A stretch of DNA of 64,000 nt from Pseudomonas cichorii (GCF_003700275.1 NZ_RBRE01000042.1:1-64000), one strand, 5' to 3'; shown: positions 1-9,179, numbered from the stretch's first letter. The notes: a model not told the origin generated them from the letters alone. Made by a program: numbers and translations.

Positions 1-97
1 GACCGAAGCCCTTCTTCGCTGACCGACCTGACTAAACACTTGTAAACTATTGATCTACAAGGCTTTTTCAGTTCCGTCTGCGCCGGAAGTGGGGCGA

Positions 98-125
98 ATT
101 ATAGAGAGATTAAATCGCCCGTCAA
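98..125 (-). promoter_or_regulatory. Strong sigma70 promoter of stable-RNA type, reading out of the left edge
   Basis: On the minus strand a TTGACG -35 box (120-125) and a perfect TATAAT -10 box (98-103) are separated by 16 bases. A GC-rich discriminator (TCGCCCC) follows the -10 box directly, as in stringently controlled rRNA and tRNA promoters. The transcript would run through about 90 bases with no start codon or ribosome binding site and leave the window. That fits an rRNA-operon leader or another stable RNA. The RNA gene itself lies outside the window, so its identity is inferred. Confidence 0.6.
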
Positions 126-174
126 CCGTTAATTTCAAAATACTGTCATAAAACTCTGCTAGCCCAATAAACAG

Positions 175-200
175 GGGCCGATCTTCAACAAGACCGGCCC
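175..200 (-). terminator. Probable intrinsic terminator after bauC
   Basis: An inverted repeat with 11-base arms (175-185 and 190-200, one G-U pair) closes a four-base loop. On the minus strand it is followed by CTGTTTATT, a weak U-rich tail. It lies just downstream of the bauC stop codon and separates that gene from the divergently placed stable-RNA promoter. Confidence 0.6.
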
Positions 201-212
201 GGCATCCATCGC

Positions 213-1706
213 TTACAAGCTTGGGAAAGCAAACTGCGACGCTTCATGACTGGCCCGCTGTGGCCAGCGCTGGGTAATAGCCTTGCGCCTCGTATAGAAG
301 CGCACACCATCCGGCCCATAGGCATGCAGGTCGCCAAACAGCGAACGCTTCCAGCCGCCAAAGCTGTGATAGGCCACCGGCACCGGCAGCGGAACATTGA
401 CTCCCACCATGCCGACTTCGATTTCATCGCAGAACAGCCGCGCCGCTTCACCGTCACGGGTAAAGATGCAGGTGCCGTTACCGTATTCATGCTCGTTGAT
501 CAGTTGCATCGCCTGCTCAAGGCTGTCGACGCGCACGATGCACAGCACCGGGCCAAAGATCTCTTCCTTATAGATGCGCATCTGCGGCGTCACCCGGTCA
601 AACAGACAGCCGCCCATGAAGAAGCCCTCTTCATGACCTGCAACCTGGATATCACGACCATCGACCACCAGTGTCGCGCCGGACTGAACGCCATCTTCTA
701 TATAGCCACTGACCTTGTCACGATGCTGCCCGGTCACCAATGGCCCCATATCCAGACCACAACTGGTACCGGCACCGATCTTCAGGCTCTTGATCTGCGG
801 AACCAGCTTGGCGACCAGGGCATCGGCAATCTGGTCACCCACACAGACCGCAACCGAAATAGCCATGCAACGCTCACCGCATGAACCATAAGCCGCGCCC
901 ATCAAGGCGCTGACCGCGTTGTCCAGATCGGCATCCGGCATCAGCACCGCATGATTCTTGGCGCCGCCCAGTGCCTGGACGCGCTTGCCACGTGCGGCAC
1001 CTTCCTTATAGATGTATTCGGCAATCGGCGTCGAACCGACAAAACTCAGCGCCTTGACCTCCGGCGCCTCGATCAACGCATCCACAGCAACCTTGTCGCC
1101 ATGCACGACATTGAGCACACCCTTCGGCAACCCGGCCTCGTGCAGCAATTGGGCAATCAGCAGGGTCGAGCTTGGATCACGCTCCGAAGGTTTGAGGATG
1201 AAGCAGTTGCCGCAGACAATCGCCAGCGGGTACATCCACAGCGGCACCATGGCCGGGAAGTTGAATGGCGTGATACCGGCAACGATCCCCAATGGCTGGA
1301 AATCAGACCAGGCATCGATATTCGGTCCGACATTACGGCTGTACTCGCCCTTGAGAACTTCCGGTGCAGCACAGGCATATTCGACGTTTTCAATGCCGCG
1401 CTTCAGTTCGCCCGCCGCATCCTCCAGAGTCTTGCCGTGTTCTTCGCTGATGAGCTGAGCGATACGCGCTTCGTTCTGCTCCAGCAATTGCTTGAAACGG
1501 AACATGACCTGGGCACGCCTGGCTGGCGGCGTATTGCGCCAGGCCGGGAAAGCCGCCCTGGCCGAGTCGATGGCTTGTTGCACGGTTTCGCGGCTGGCCA
1601 GCGCGACGTCATGAATCGCCTTGCCGGTCGATGGATTGAATACAGCCGCGGTACGTCCGTTATCGGAAGTGAGTTCACCGTCAATCAAGTGTTGGATACT
1701 GCTCAT
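213..1706 (-). CDS. bauC: 3-oxopropanoate (malonate semialdehyde) / methylmalonate-semialdehyde dehydrogenase, CoA-acylating
   Basis: The 497-residue protein is a CoA-dependent aldehyde dehydrogenase of the MmsA/IolA family. It oxidises malonate semialdehyde, and probably methylmalonate semialdehyde, to acetyl- or propionyl-CoA with NAD+. The nucleotide-binding stretch FNFPAM is near residue 150, FVGSTPI near 222-228, and the catalytic cysteine is in GERC at about residue 280. The usual general-base Glu is replaced in LGGAKNH near 247-252, which is characteristic of the MMSDH family. It lies downstream of and co-oriented with the beta-alanine transaminase gene. With the neighbouring LysR gene this matches the bauABCD/bauR region I remember from P. 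aeruginosa, so beta-alanine breakdown is the most likely role. The paralogous valine-pathway role (mmsA) cannot be excluded. Confidence 0.88.
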   Translation of the reverse strand: MSSIQHLIDGELTSDNGRTAAVFNPSTGKAIHDVALASRETVQQAIDSARAAFPAWRNTPPARRAQVMFRFKQLLEQNEARIAQLISEEHGKTLEDAAGELKRGIENVEYACAAPEVLKGEYSRNVGPNIDAWSDFQPLGIVAGITPFNFPAMVPLWMYPLAIVCGNCFILKPSERDPSSTLLIAQLLHEAGLPKGVLNVVHGDKVAVDALIEAPEVKALSFVGSTPIAEYIYKEGAARGKRVQALGGAKNHAVLMPDADLDNAVSALMGAAYGSCGERCMAISVAVCVGDQIADALVAKLVPQIKSLKIGAGTSCGLDMGPLVTGQHRDKVSGYIEDGVQSGATLVVDGRDIQVAGHEEGFFMGGCLFDRVTPQMRIYKEEIFGPVLCIVRVDSLEQAMQLINEHEYGNGTCIFTRDGEAARLFCDEIEVGMVGVNVPLPVPVAYHSFGGWKRSLFGDLHAYGPDGVRFYTRRKAITQRWPQRASHEASQFAFPSL

Positions 1707-1768
1707 GCAAATGACTCCAGAAATTCGCGTCTACTTATCTTTTCTTTATAGAAGGGTTCAGGACTCAA

Positions 1769-3115
1769 TCAATCAACCAGGTTGAGCGCCTCGCCCACCG
1801 CATCGAACATTCGGTCCAGGTCCTGCGCCTTGCAATTGAAGGTCGGCCCGAACTGCAGGGTGTCGCCACCAAACCGCACGTAGAAACCGGCTTGCCACAG
1901 TTTCATGGCGGTCTCGAACGGGCGAACGATGGCATCGCCATCACGCGGTGCAATCTGGATTGCCCCCGCCAGCCCGTAGTTGCGGATATCGATAACGTTT
2001 TTCGTTCCTTTGATACAGTGCAGCGCGCTCTCGAAATGCGGGGCGATTTCTGCAGCCTGCTGAACCAGATTCTCGCGCTGCAACAACTCCAGCGCCGCCA
2101 GGCCTGCCGCACAGGCAACCGGATGCGCGGAATAGGTGTAGCCATGCGGAAACTCGACCGCATACTCCGGCGTCGGCTGGCTCATGAAGGTTTGATAGAT
2201 CTCGCTGCTGGCAATCACCGCGCCCATTGGAATTGCACCGTTGGTAATCTGCTTGGCAATACACATCAGGTCAGGCGTGACCCCAAAGCTGTCGGCACCG
2301 AACATCGCGCCCATACGACCGAAGCCGGTGATGACCTCATCGAAGATCAGCAGAATGTTGTGCTGGTCGCAAATCTCGCGCAAACGCTTGAGGTAACCCT
2401 GAGGCGGAACGATCACGCCGGCCGAACCGGCCATTGGCTCGACAATCACCGCAGCGATGTTCGAGGCGTCATGCAGCTCGATCAGCTTGAGCATTTCATC
2501 GGCCAGCGCAATGCCGCCCGCCTCGGGCATGCCCTTGCTGAAAGCGTTGCTGGCCAGCAAGGTATGCGGCAGATGATCGACATCCATCAACTGGCCAAAC
2601 ATCTTGCGATTGCCGTTTACACCACCCAGGCTGGTGCCGGCGACATTCACCCCGTGATAGCCACGTGCGCGACCGATCATCTTGGTCTTGCTCGACTGGC
2701 CTTTCAGGCGCCAGTAGGCACGAACCATTTTTACCGCAGTATCGGCACATTCGGAGCCAGAGTTGGTATAAAAGACGTGGTTCAGATTGCCCGGTGTCAG
2801 ATCGGTGATTTTTTCCGCCAACTGGAACGACAATGGATGACCGAACTGAAACCCGGGCGAGTAATCCAGCACACCCAGTTGCCTGGCAACCGCTTCCTGG
2901 ATTTCCTTGCGAGTGTGCCCGGCACCACAGGTCCAAAGGCCGGAAAGACCATCGTAGATCTTGCGCCCCTTGTCGTCGGTCAGGTAGCTGCCATGCGCTG
3001 CAACCACCATCCGCGGGTCGCGCTGGAAATTACGGTTGGCGGTATACGGCATCCAGTGAGCGTCGAGCTTCAATTGGCTGGATACCGGCACATCGGAAGG
3101 TTCGAACGCATTCAT
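1769..3115 (-). CDS. bauA: Beta-alanine:pyruvate transaminase (omega-amino acid aminotransferase)
   Basis: A class III PLP-dependent aminotransferase that transfers the amino group of beta-alanine to pyruvate, giving malonate semialdehyde and alanine. I place the start at 3115 (MNAFEPSD), giving 448 residues. An upstream in-frame start would add 26 residues with no family resemblance. The PLP-contacting FDEVITGFGR motif is near 258-267 and the Schiff-base lysine in IAKQITNG is at 288, the position known for the P. aeruginosa enzyme. The product is the substrate of the downstream dehydrogenase at 213-1706, so the pair converts beta-alanine to acetyl-CoA. It is divergent from the LysR regulator at 3228. 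Confidence 0.9.
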   Translation of the reverse strand: MNAFEPSDVPVSSQLKLDAHWMPYTANRNFQRDPRMVVAAHGSYLTDDKGRKIYDGLSGLWTCGAGHTRKEIQEAVARQLGVLDYSPGFQFGHPLSFQLAEKITDLTPGNLNHVFYTNSGSECADTAVKMVRAYWRLKGQSSKTKMIGRARGYHGVNVAGTSLGGVNGNRKMFGQLMDVDHLPHTLLASNAFSKGMPEAGGIALADEMLKLIELHDASNIAAVIVEPMAGSAGVIVPPQGYLKRLREICDQHNILLIFDEVITGFGRMGAMFGADSFGVTPDLMCIAKQITNGAIPMGAVIASSEIYQTFMSQPTPEYAVEFPHGYTYSAHPVACAAGLAALELLQRENLVQQAAEIAPHFESALHCIKGTKNVIDIRNYGLAGAIQIAPRDGDAIVRPFETAMKLWQAGFYVRFGGDTLQFGPTFNCKAQDLDRMFDAVGEALNLVD

Positions 3116-3227
3116 TGGAACAGGCCTCGCAAAGTGTAAGAAAGGAGTAATTGCAGCCAAGGTGCCACGGCGACAAGGTTTGAAAAAATCCAACTTTTAA
3201 GATCTTTAGTTAATGGATGGCTAAACA

Positions 3228-4148
3228 ATGAGCATTCGCCGCCCCGATCCATTGGCACAAATCAGTGACTTCGATATCCGCTTGCTGCGCATATTCAAAA
3301 GCGTAGTCGAAGCCGGTGGCTTCTCGGCAGCGGAAAGCGCACTCGGGATAGGCCGTTCGGCCATCAGCCAGCAGATGAGCGATCTGGAACAACGCCTCGG
3401 TTTGCGTCTCTGCCAACGAGGACGCGCCGGTTTTTCCGTAACCGATGAAGGGCGCGAGGTCTATAACTCGTCCTTGCAGTTACTCAGCGCCCTTGAGAGC
3501 TTTCGCACCGAGGTCAACGGCCTTCATCGCCATCTGCGTGGCGAACTGAACATCGGGGTAACCGACAATCTGGTCACCCTGCCGCACATGCGCATCACTC
3601 ATGCCCTGTCGCAATTGAAGGAGCGCGGCCCGGACGTCCATATCAATATCCGCATGAACGCTCCCAGCGAAGTGGAACAAGGTGTGCTGGACGGACGCCT
3701 GCATGTGGGCGTCGTCCCTCAGACCTACGCCCTCAGTGGTCTGGAATATCAGCCGCTGTATAGCGAACGGTCGCTGCTGTATTGCGCGGTGGGTCATCCC
3801 CTGTTTTATGTGAACGATGCAGAACTTGCAGATGAACGCCTGGGCGCTCAGGAAGCGATTGCCCCCACCTTTCGCTTGCCGACCGATATCCAGACTCACT
3901 ATCAGGCACTCAACTGCACGGCCAGCGCATCGGATCGCGAAGGTATGGCCTTCCTGATTCTCACCGGCCGCTATATTGGTTATCTGCCGGACCACTACGC
4001 CAGCGTCTGGGTACAGCAAGGCAGAGTGCGAGCCTTGAAAGCGGAGTCACGGTTTTATGACCTGAGTCTGGTGACCGTGACCCGAAAAGGCCGTCGCCCT
4101 CATTTGGTGCTGGAGAGTTTTCTGGAGAGTCTGGCTGCCACGCGATAA
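3228..4148 (+). CDS. bauR: LysR-family regulator, probable BauR
   Basis: A 306-residue LysR-type regulator. The N-terminal winged helix-turn-helix is at about residues 15-75 (FSAAESALGIGRSAISQQM), followed by a periplasmic-binding-protein-like effector domain. It is transcribed away from bauA across a 112-base gap, the classic arrangement for a LysR activator of the divergent operon, and corresponds in position to bauR of P. aeruginosa. The effector is inferred to be beta-alanine or a related compound. The divergent gap is AT-rich compared with its surroundings and should hold both promoters. Confidence 0.82.
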   Translation: MSIRRPDPLAQISDFDIRLLRIFKSVVEAGGFSAAESALGIGRSAISQQMSDLEQRLGLRLCQRGRAGFSVTDEGREVYNSSLQLLSALESFRTEVNGLHRHLRGELNIGVTDNLVTLPHMRITHALSQLKERGPDVHINIRMNAPSEVEQGVLDGRLHVGVVPQTYALSGLEYQPLYSERSLLYCAVGHPLFYVNDAELADERLGAQEAIAPTFRLPTDIQTHYQALNCTASASDREGMAFLILTGRYIGYLPDHYASVWVQQGRVRALKAESRFYDLSLVTVTRKGRRPHLVLESFLESLAATR

Positions 4149-4332
4149 CGCATGGCGAGCGCAATATCATCCTGCACGAGAAACCCGGAGCAGCTTATCG
4201 ACATGCCAAGTGCTTGAAGTGAATGGATATATAGAGGCGGTATAAAACATAACCTGAGCACGTGGACAGCTTTTTGCAGTGTATTGGCTAACGACACGCA
4301 GTACCTGACCACATACATTCCGAGCGCTCGAC

Positions 4333-5730
4333 ATGCAGCCAGATAATTCCGACAACAATGACCTGCTCTATGGACTCGACGACCGCCCCAAACCCTTGAC
4401 GGCCACACTCGCAGCCCTGCAACACGTGCTCGCCAGCTTCGTCGGTATTATTACCCCGCCCTTGATCATCGGTTCGGCACTGGGCTTGAGTGCTTACCTG
4501 CCCTACCTGATCAGCATGGCGTTGATGGTTTCTGGCGTAGGGACTTTCATCCAGGCTCGTCGTCCGTTCGGCATCGGTGCCGGCATGATCTGCCTGCAAG
4601 GCACCAGCTTTGCGTTTCTCGGCGCGGTCCTGTCCGCCGGTTTCCTCGTCAAGCAACGCGGCGGCAGCCCGGAAGACATCATGGCGATGATCTTCGGCGT
4701 CTGCTTCTTTGGCGCATGGGTGCAGATCGTTCTCAGCCGTTTCATTGGCCAGTTGCGCCGTGTCATCACGCCGATGGTGACCGGGATTGTCATTACCCTG
4801 ATCGGCATCAGCCTCATCAAGGTCGGCGTCACCGATCTGGGCGGCGGCTTCAATGCTGCGGATTTCGGCGCGCCGATCAATCTGGCGCTGGGCGTCTTCG
4901 TGCTGGCGATCATCATTGCGCTCAACCGCTGCAGCACACCCTGGATTCGTCTGTCGGCGATCATCATTGGCCTGAGCATTGGCAGTGTCGCAGCCTGGAT
5001 GTGCGGCAAGCTGATCCCGCAACCGATCCATGACCTGCCGCTGATCAGCGTGCCGGTGCCGTTCAAATTCGGCTTCAGCTTCGACTGGACAGCTTTCCTG
5101 CCGGTCGCGCTGATTTATCTGATCAGCAGTATCGAAACCGTCGGCGACCTGACCGCCAATTGCATGCTGGCACGCCAGCCCATCAGCGGGCCTGGCTATG
5201 TGTCACGCCTGAAAGGCGGCGTATTGGGCGACGGCGTCAGTTGCATGATTGCCGCCACCTTCAGCGCCTTTCCCAACACCACCTTTGCGCAGAACAATGG
5301 CGTGATCCAGTTGACCGGTGTCGCCAGCCGCCATGTCGGCCTCTACATTGGAGTGGTGCTGTTTATGCTGGGGCTGTTCCCGAGCATTGGCGCCATCGTG
5401 CAGCAGATTCCCAAGCCCGTGCTCGGCGGCGCAACCCTGGTGATGTTCGGCAGTGTCGCGGCAGCCGGTGTACGGATCCTTGCCCAGGCCCCTCTGGACC
5501 GGCGCAGCATGCTGATCATTGCCACCTCGTTCGGCGTCGGCCTGGGTATCGCCGCGCAACCCACGCTGCTGCACCACATGCCGCAACTGATCCAGAACCT
5601 GTTCGACTCGGCCATTACCAGCGGAGGGATCACGGCCATTGCCATGTGCCTGCTGATTCCCGAAGAAAAAACCGTCGGCACCGAAAAAAGTTACCCACAG
5701 CACGCCAAACCCATTGAGCAGCAAGAATAA
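4333..5730 (+). CDS. NCS2-family nucleobase:cation symporter (xanthine/uracil permease type)
   Basis: A 465-residue inner-membrane protein with about 12-14 hydrophobic segments, of the nucleobase:cation symporter-2 family that imports xanthine, urate or uracil with protons. The conserved LQHVLASF is near residues 29-36. The family signature QNNGVIQLTG lies about two thirds along, and SSIETVGD upstream of it carries the acidic residue that usually contacts substrate. Its sequence is closest in style to XanP/XanQ-like xanthine transporters; the exact substrate cannot be fixed by eye. The next gene is a RutR-like TetR regulator, 54 bases downstream, which may control it. Confidence 0.83.
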   Translation: MQPDNSDNNDLLYGLDDRPKPLTATLAALQHVLASFVGIITPPLIIGSALGLSAYLPYLISMALMVSGVGTFIQARRPFGIGAGMICLQGTSFAFLGAVLSAGFLVKQRGGSPEDIMAMIFGVCFFGAWVQIVLSRFIGQLRRVITPMVTGIVITLIGISLIKVGVTDLGGGFNAADFGAPINLALGVFVLAIIIALNRCSTPWIRLSAIIIGLSIGSVAAWMCGKLIPQPIHDLPLISVPVPFKFGFSFDWTAFLPVALIYLISSIETVGDLTANCMLARQPISGPGYVSRLKGGVLGDGVSCMIAATFSAFPNTTFAQNNGVIQLTGVASRHVGLYIGVVLFMLGLFPSIGAIVQQIPKPVLGGATLVMFGSVAAAGVRILAQAPLDRRSMLIIATSFGVGLGIAAQPTLLHHMPQLIQNLFDSAITSGGITAIAMCLLIPEEKTVGTEKSYPQHAKPIEQQE

Positions 5731-5784
5731 TTTTCCTACGCCAACGCTTGTCGGATTCACGCGGGTGCGTTATCTGTTCACCCG

Positions 5785-6477
5785 TTGCACCCCATGACCT
5801 GTCCGGACCTGCACATGACCCTTGAAGTCCCAGCGCACAGCACTCACTGCACCAAGCCTGCGAGCCGCATTCGCCAGAAAAACGAAGAAGCCATCATCAA
5901 GGCCGCCGAAGATGAATTTGCCCGGCATGGCTTCAAGGGCACCAGCATGAACGCCATCGCGCTGAAGGCCGGTCTGCCGAAAGCCAACCTGCACTACTAC
6001 TTCACCAACAAGCTTGGGCTGTATGTCGCGGTGTTGAGCAACATCATCGAACTCTGGGACAGCACTTTCAACGCCCTGAGCGTCGAAGACGACCCCGCCC
6101 AGGCACTGGCCGGCTATATCCGCGCCAAGATGGAGTTTTCGCGCCGCAATCCTCAGGCCTCAAGAATTTTCGCGATGGAGATCATCAGCGGCGGAGAGTG
6201 CATGAGCACCCATTTCAGCCAGGATTACCGCACCTGGTTTCAAGGCCGTGCGGCGGTTTTCCAGGCGTGGATCGATGCCGGAAAGATGGACCCGATCGAT
6301 CCGGTTCACCTGATCTTTCTGTTGTGGGGCAGCACTCAGCATTATGCCGATTTCGCGACGCAGATCTGCCAGGTCACCGGCCGCAGCCGATTGACCAGAC
6401 AGGACATGGACGATGCGGGCAGTAATCTGATCCAGATCATTCTCAAAGGGTGTGGGCTTACGCCACCGGTCTTGTAA
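5785..6477 (+). CDS. TetR-family regulator with RutR-type C-terminal domain
   Basis: A 230-residue TetR regulator. The helix-turn-helix is around residues 35-80 (SMNAIALKAGLPKANLHYYF), and the C-terminal half resembles RutR/PydR-type pyrimidine-sensing repressors (LIFLLWGSTQHYADFA). Two alternative starts (Met4 and Met11) are possible because the first 25 residues are not conserved in the family. Placement directly after a nucleobase permease and close to beta-alanine catabolism fits a regulator of pyrimidine uptake or reduction. The ligand is inferred, not shown. Confidence 0.75.
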   Translation: MHPMTCPDLHMTLEVPAHSTHCTKPASRIRQKNEEAIIKAAEDEFARHGFKGTSMNAIALKAGLPKANLHYYFTNKLGLYVAVLSNIIELWDSTFNALSVEDDPAQALAGYIRAKMEFSRRNPQASRIFAMEIISGGECMSTHFSQDYRTWFQGRAAVFQAWIDAGKMDPIDPVHLIFLLWGSTQHYADFATQICQVTGRSRLTRQDMDDAGSNLIQIILKGCGLTPPVL

Positions 6478-6509
6478 TATTCAAGCCTTGTCGTTTGCTG
6501 GAAACACCC

Positions 6510-7103
6510 ATGCCTTTTACCCTCACCGGCCCTTGCGAATATCGTGAAGAAATTCGCAAAAGCCGTTTCATCACCCTTGCGGCACCGATTGCCAGCCCGG
6601 CCGAAGCACAAGCCTTCATCGAGCAACACAGCGATCTGGATGCGACGCACAACTGCTGGGCCTGGAAGCTGGGCGGTCAATATCGTAGCAACGACGATGG
6701 CGAACCGGGCGGCACGGCAGGCAGACCGATCCTGGCAGCCATCGAAGCCCAGGAGTTCGACCAGGTCGTGGTGCTGGTGATCCGCTGGTATGGCGGTATT
6801 CAACTGGGTACAGGCGGACTGGCTCGCGCCTATGGCGGCGGCGCCAACAAATGCCTGCAACAGGCTGAGCGTCTGCCGCTGATCAACCGCGAACACTTCA
6901 ACCTTGAATGCAGCTTCAGCGAACTGGCGCTGGTCAAGGTGCGGCTTGGCGAATGCAAGGGTTTGGTCGAAGCCGAAAACTTCACCGCCAACGGTGTGGA
7001 AATGTCGATTGCCATCGGTCCGGAACACTTCGCCTCACTGCAACGGCAACTGGCGGACCTGAGTCGGGGCAGAATTCTTCTTCATCCGGCCAGTGAGCAT
7101 TAA
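6510..7103 (+). CDS. yigZ: YigZ/IMPACT-family protein
   Basis: A 197-residue IMPACT-family protein. I chose the start at 6510 (MPFTLTGPCEY) because residues upstream overlap the preceding gene and have no family similarity. The conserved block DDGEPGGTAGRPIL near residues 62-75 and RWYGGIQLGTGGL near 93-105 define the family. A C-terminal ferredoxin-like domain follows. Bacterial members are of uncertain function; the eukaryotic relative regulates translation through GCN1. It probably has its own expression unit, with the TetR gene overlapping its leader. Confidence 0.85.
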   Translation: MPFTLTGPCEYREEIRKSRFITLAAPIASPAEAQAFIEQHSDLDATHNCWAWKLGGQYRSNDDGEPGGTAGRPILAAIEAQEFDQVVVLVIRWYGGIQLGTGGLARAYGGGANKCLQQAERLPLINREHFNLECSFSELALVKVRLGECKGLVEAENFTANGVEMSIAIGPEHFASLQRQLADLSRGRILLHPASEH

Positions 7104-7146
7104 CCCGACGTTCCCGGATTTTGCCCACAACTACTGTGCATCCGGC

Positions 7147-7155
7147 TGTGGATAA
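7147..7155 (-). promoter_or_regulatory. DnaA-box-like site
   Basis: Perfect 9-base match to the DnaA box TTATCCACA read on the minus strand, in the non-coding gap after yigZ. Confidence 0.4.
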
Positions 7156-7348
7156 GCTGAGCACATCAGGCTGCACGCCTTGCCGGACGTACGGCTCAGA
7201 GAAGTGATCAATTTTTGCTCAACCGCTCTCTTCGTTGATAAAAGCCGAGACAAAACAGGCCTTTAACCTTCTTTAGCACCATTGGAAGCTAGTGACGGCT
7301 CCTTTATTACCGGGTTTTAAGCTTTCGCACAGTAACTGTGGAACAACC

Positions 7349-7357
7349 TGTGGATAA
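7349..7357 (-). promoter_or_regulatory. DnaA-box-like site
   Basis: Second perfect match to TTATCCACA on the minus strand, 202 bases from the first and in the same orientation. A near match ends four bases before it. Confidence 0.4.
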
Positions 7358-7614
7358 CAGGTGCAAGGGTCGCGCAATCGCTTGGGGTATCGCCCTTACG
7401 GGTCGCTGTACGTTTTTTGCACAACCCTGTGGGCCATGTTGCACCCTCCTCTCTCACACACGCCCCGAACTGGTGCCAAAGTACTTGCTGCTCTCACTTC
7501 AGAGATTTCATGGCGCCCTGTGCACGCACGTTTGAAAGCATTCGCCGCAAACCTGACTCACTGGCCAGGATTTTGCTTTATCACCGGCGACCCATTCCAT
7601 GATTCGAGCCTGTC

Positions 7615-9168
7615 ATGCCCAACCACGCGCCAGTCCCGCGCCTGCAACTGCGCCATATCACCAAGCAATACCCTGGCTGCCTGGCCAACGACGCTATCGA
7701 CCTGAGCATCCAGCCCGGCGAGATTCATGCTCTGCTGGGTGAAAACGGCGCCGGCAAAAGTACCCTGATGAAAATCATCTATGGCGTGACCCAGCCAGAC
7801 CAGGGCTCGATCATCTGGCACGGAGAGACGCTGGCCATGCGCAACCCGGCTCAGGCCAGAGGGCTGGGCATCGGTATGGTGTTCCAGCATTTTTCGCTGT
7901 TCGAGACCCTGACCGTCGCCCAGAACATTGCGCTGGCCATGGGCAGTTCAGCGGGCACACCCAGCCAGCTGGAGCCGCGCATTCGTGAAGTGTCACAACG
8001 TTACGGCATGGCCCTGGAGCCGCGACGACTGGTCCACAGCCTGTCGATTGGCGAACGACAGAAAGTCGAAATCATCCGCTGCCTGATGCAGGACATTCGG
8101 CTGCTGATTCTGGACGAACCGACTTCGGTACTCACGCCCCAGGAAGCCGACGAGCTGTTTGTCACCTTGCGCCGCCTGGCCGAAGAAGGCTGCAGCATTC
8201 TGTTCATCAGCCACAAGCTGGGCGAAGTCCGCGCCTTGTGCCATAGCGCAACGGTCCTGCGCGGCGGCAAGGTATCCGGGCACTGTATCCCCGCGCAATG
8301 CACCGATCTGCAACTGGCACGTCTGATGGTCGGCGATGCTGAAGGGCTGACCGCACAGTACGAAAAAGCCACCGGCACAGCGCCCTTTCTGCAAGTGGAG
8401 AAACTGACCTGGCATAACCCCGATCCCTTTGGTTGCTCGCTATTGGATATCGACCTGGAAGTACGCAGTGGCGAGATCGTCGGGATTGCCGGCGTCGCGG
8501 GCAACGGCCAGGACGAATTGCTTGCCCTGCTCAGCGGCGAACAGACACTGGCCAAGGCTCAGGCGGCGACCATCAGATTTGCAGAGCACAACGTCGGCAA
8601 CCTGCGTCCGGATGCGCGCCGCAAATGCGGCTTGGCTTTTGTTCCGGCAGAACGCCTGGGCCATGGCGCCGTGCCGGAACTGAGTCTGGCCGATAACGCC
8701 TTGCTGACAGCCTTCCAGCAGGGTCTGGTCAGCAACGGGCTGATCCAGCGCAGCAAGGTCCGGGCGCTGGCCGATGAAATCATTCGCCGCTTTGCGGTCA
8801 AGACACCCGATGCCCAGACCGCCGCACGCAGCCTGTCGGGTGGCAATCTGCAGAAATTCATTCTGGGCCGCGAGATTCTGCAAAACCCGAAACTGCTGGT
8901 AGCGGCTCACCCGACCTGGGGTGTCGATGTCGGTGCAGCGGCAGCCATTCATCGCGCCTTGATTGCCCTGCGGGATGCGGGCGCGGCGATTCTGGTGATT
9001 TCCGAGGATCTGGACGAACTGTTCCAGATCAGCGACCGTCTCGCCGCCCTGAGCAGCGGCAAGTTGTCGAGCCTGGTTCCAACCGGACAGACCAGTGCCG
9101 TACAGATCGGCGGCTGGATGGCGGGACAGTTCGATCATTCTTATCCCTCAGCCAGTGCGCTGGGTTAA
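7615..9168 (+). CDS. Nucleoside/purine ABC importer, duplicated ATP-binding subunit
   Basis: The 517-residue protein contains two tandem ABC cassettes, as in the YufO/NupA and sugar (RbsA-like) families. The first has Walker A GENGAGKST (42-50), signature LSIGERQK and Walker B LLILDEPTS. The second has a degenerate Walker A (GVAGNGQDE), signature LSGGNLQK and a Walker B without the usual Asp-Glu (LLVAAHPTW), normal for the second cassette of this family. Two permease genes follow with 11-base spacing and a 4-base overlap. The likely binding protein is encoded 11.6 kb downstream at 22843. Role: energises import of nucleosides or purine bases. Confidence 0.87.
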   Translation: MPNHAPVPRLQLRHITKQYPGCLANDAIDLSIQPGEIHALLGENGAGKSTLMKIIYGVTQPDQGSIIWHGETLAMRNPAQARGLGIGMVFQHFSLFETLTVAQNIALAMGSSAGTPSQLEPRIREVSQRYGMALEPRRLVHSLSIGERQKVEIIRCLMQDIRLLILDEPTSVLTPQEADELFVTLRRLAEEGCSILFISHKLGEVRALCHSATVLRGGKVSGHCIPAQCTDLQLARLMVGDAEGLTAQYEKATGTAPFLQVEKLTWHNPDPFGCSLLDIDLEVRSGEIVGIAGVAGNGQDELLALLSGEQTLAKAQAATIRFAEHNVGNLRPDARRKCGLAFVPAERLGHGAVPELSLADNALLTAFQQGLVSNGLIQRSKVRALADEIIRRFAVKTPDAQTAARSLSGGNLQKFILGREILQNPKLLVAAHPTWGVDVGAAAAIHRALIALRDAGAAILVISEDLDELFQISDRLAALSSGKLSSLVPTGQTSAVQIGGWMAGQFDHSYPSASALG

Positions 9169-9179
9169 CGGAGCCGAAA

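Larger units (their letters stand above)
7104..7614. other. Intergenic region of about 510 bases with two DnaA-box matches
   Basis: No convincing coding sequence is visible; short open frames here lack ribosome binding sites and family similarity. The region presumably carries the promoter of the nucleoside ABC operon that starts at 7615. Two exact TGTGGATAA sequences (reverse complement of the DnaA-box consensus TTATCCACA) occur at 7147-7155 and 7349-7357, with a partial match (TGTGGAACA) at 7337-7345. I saw no purine-riboswitch-like fold in this leader. Confidence 0.6.

Noticed and set aside
7104..7614. Purine riboswitch before the nucleoside transporter
   Set aside because: No conserved purine-aptamer loops or pairing are visible by eye; a covariance-model search would be decisive.
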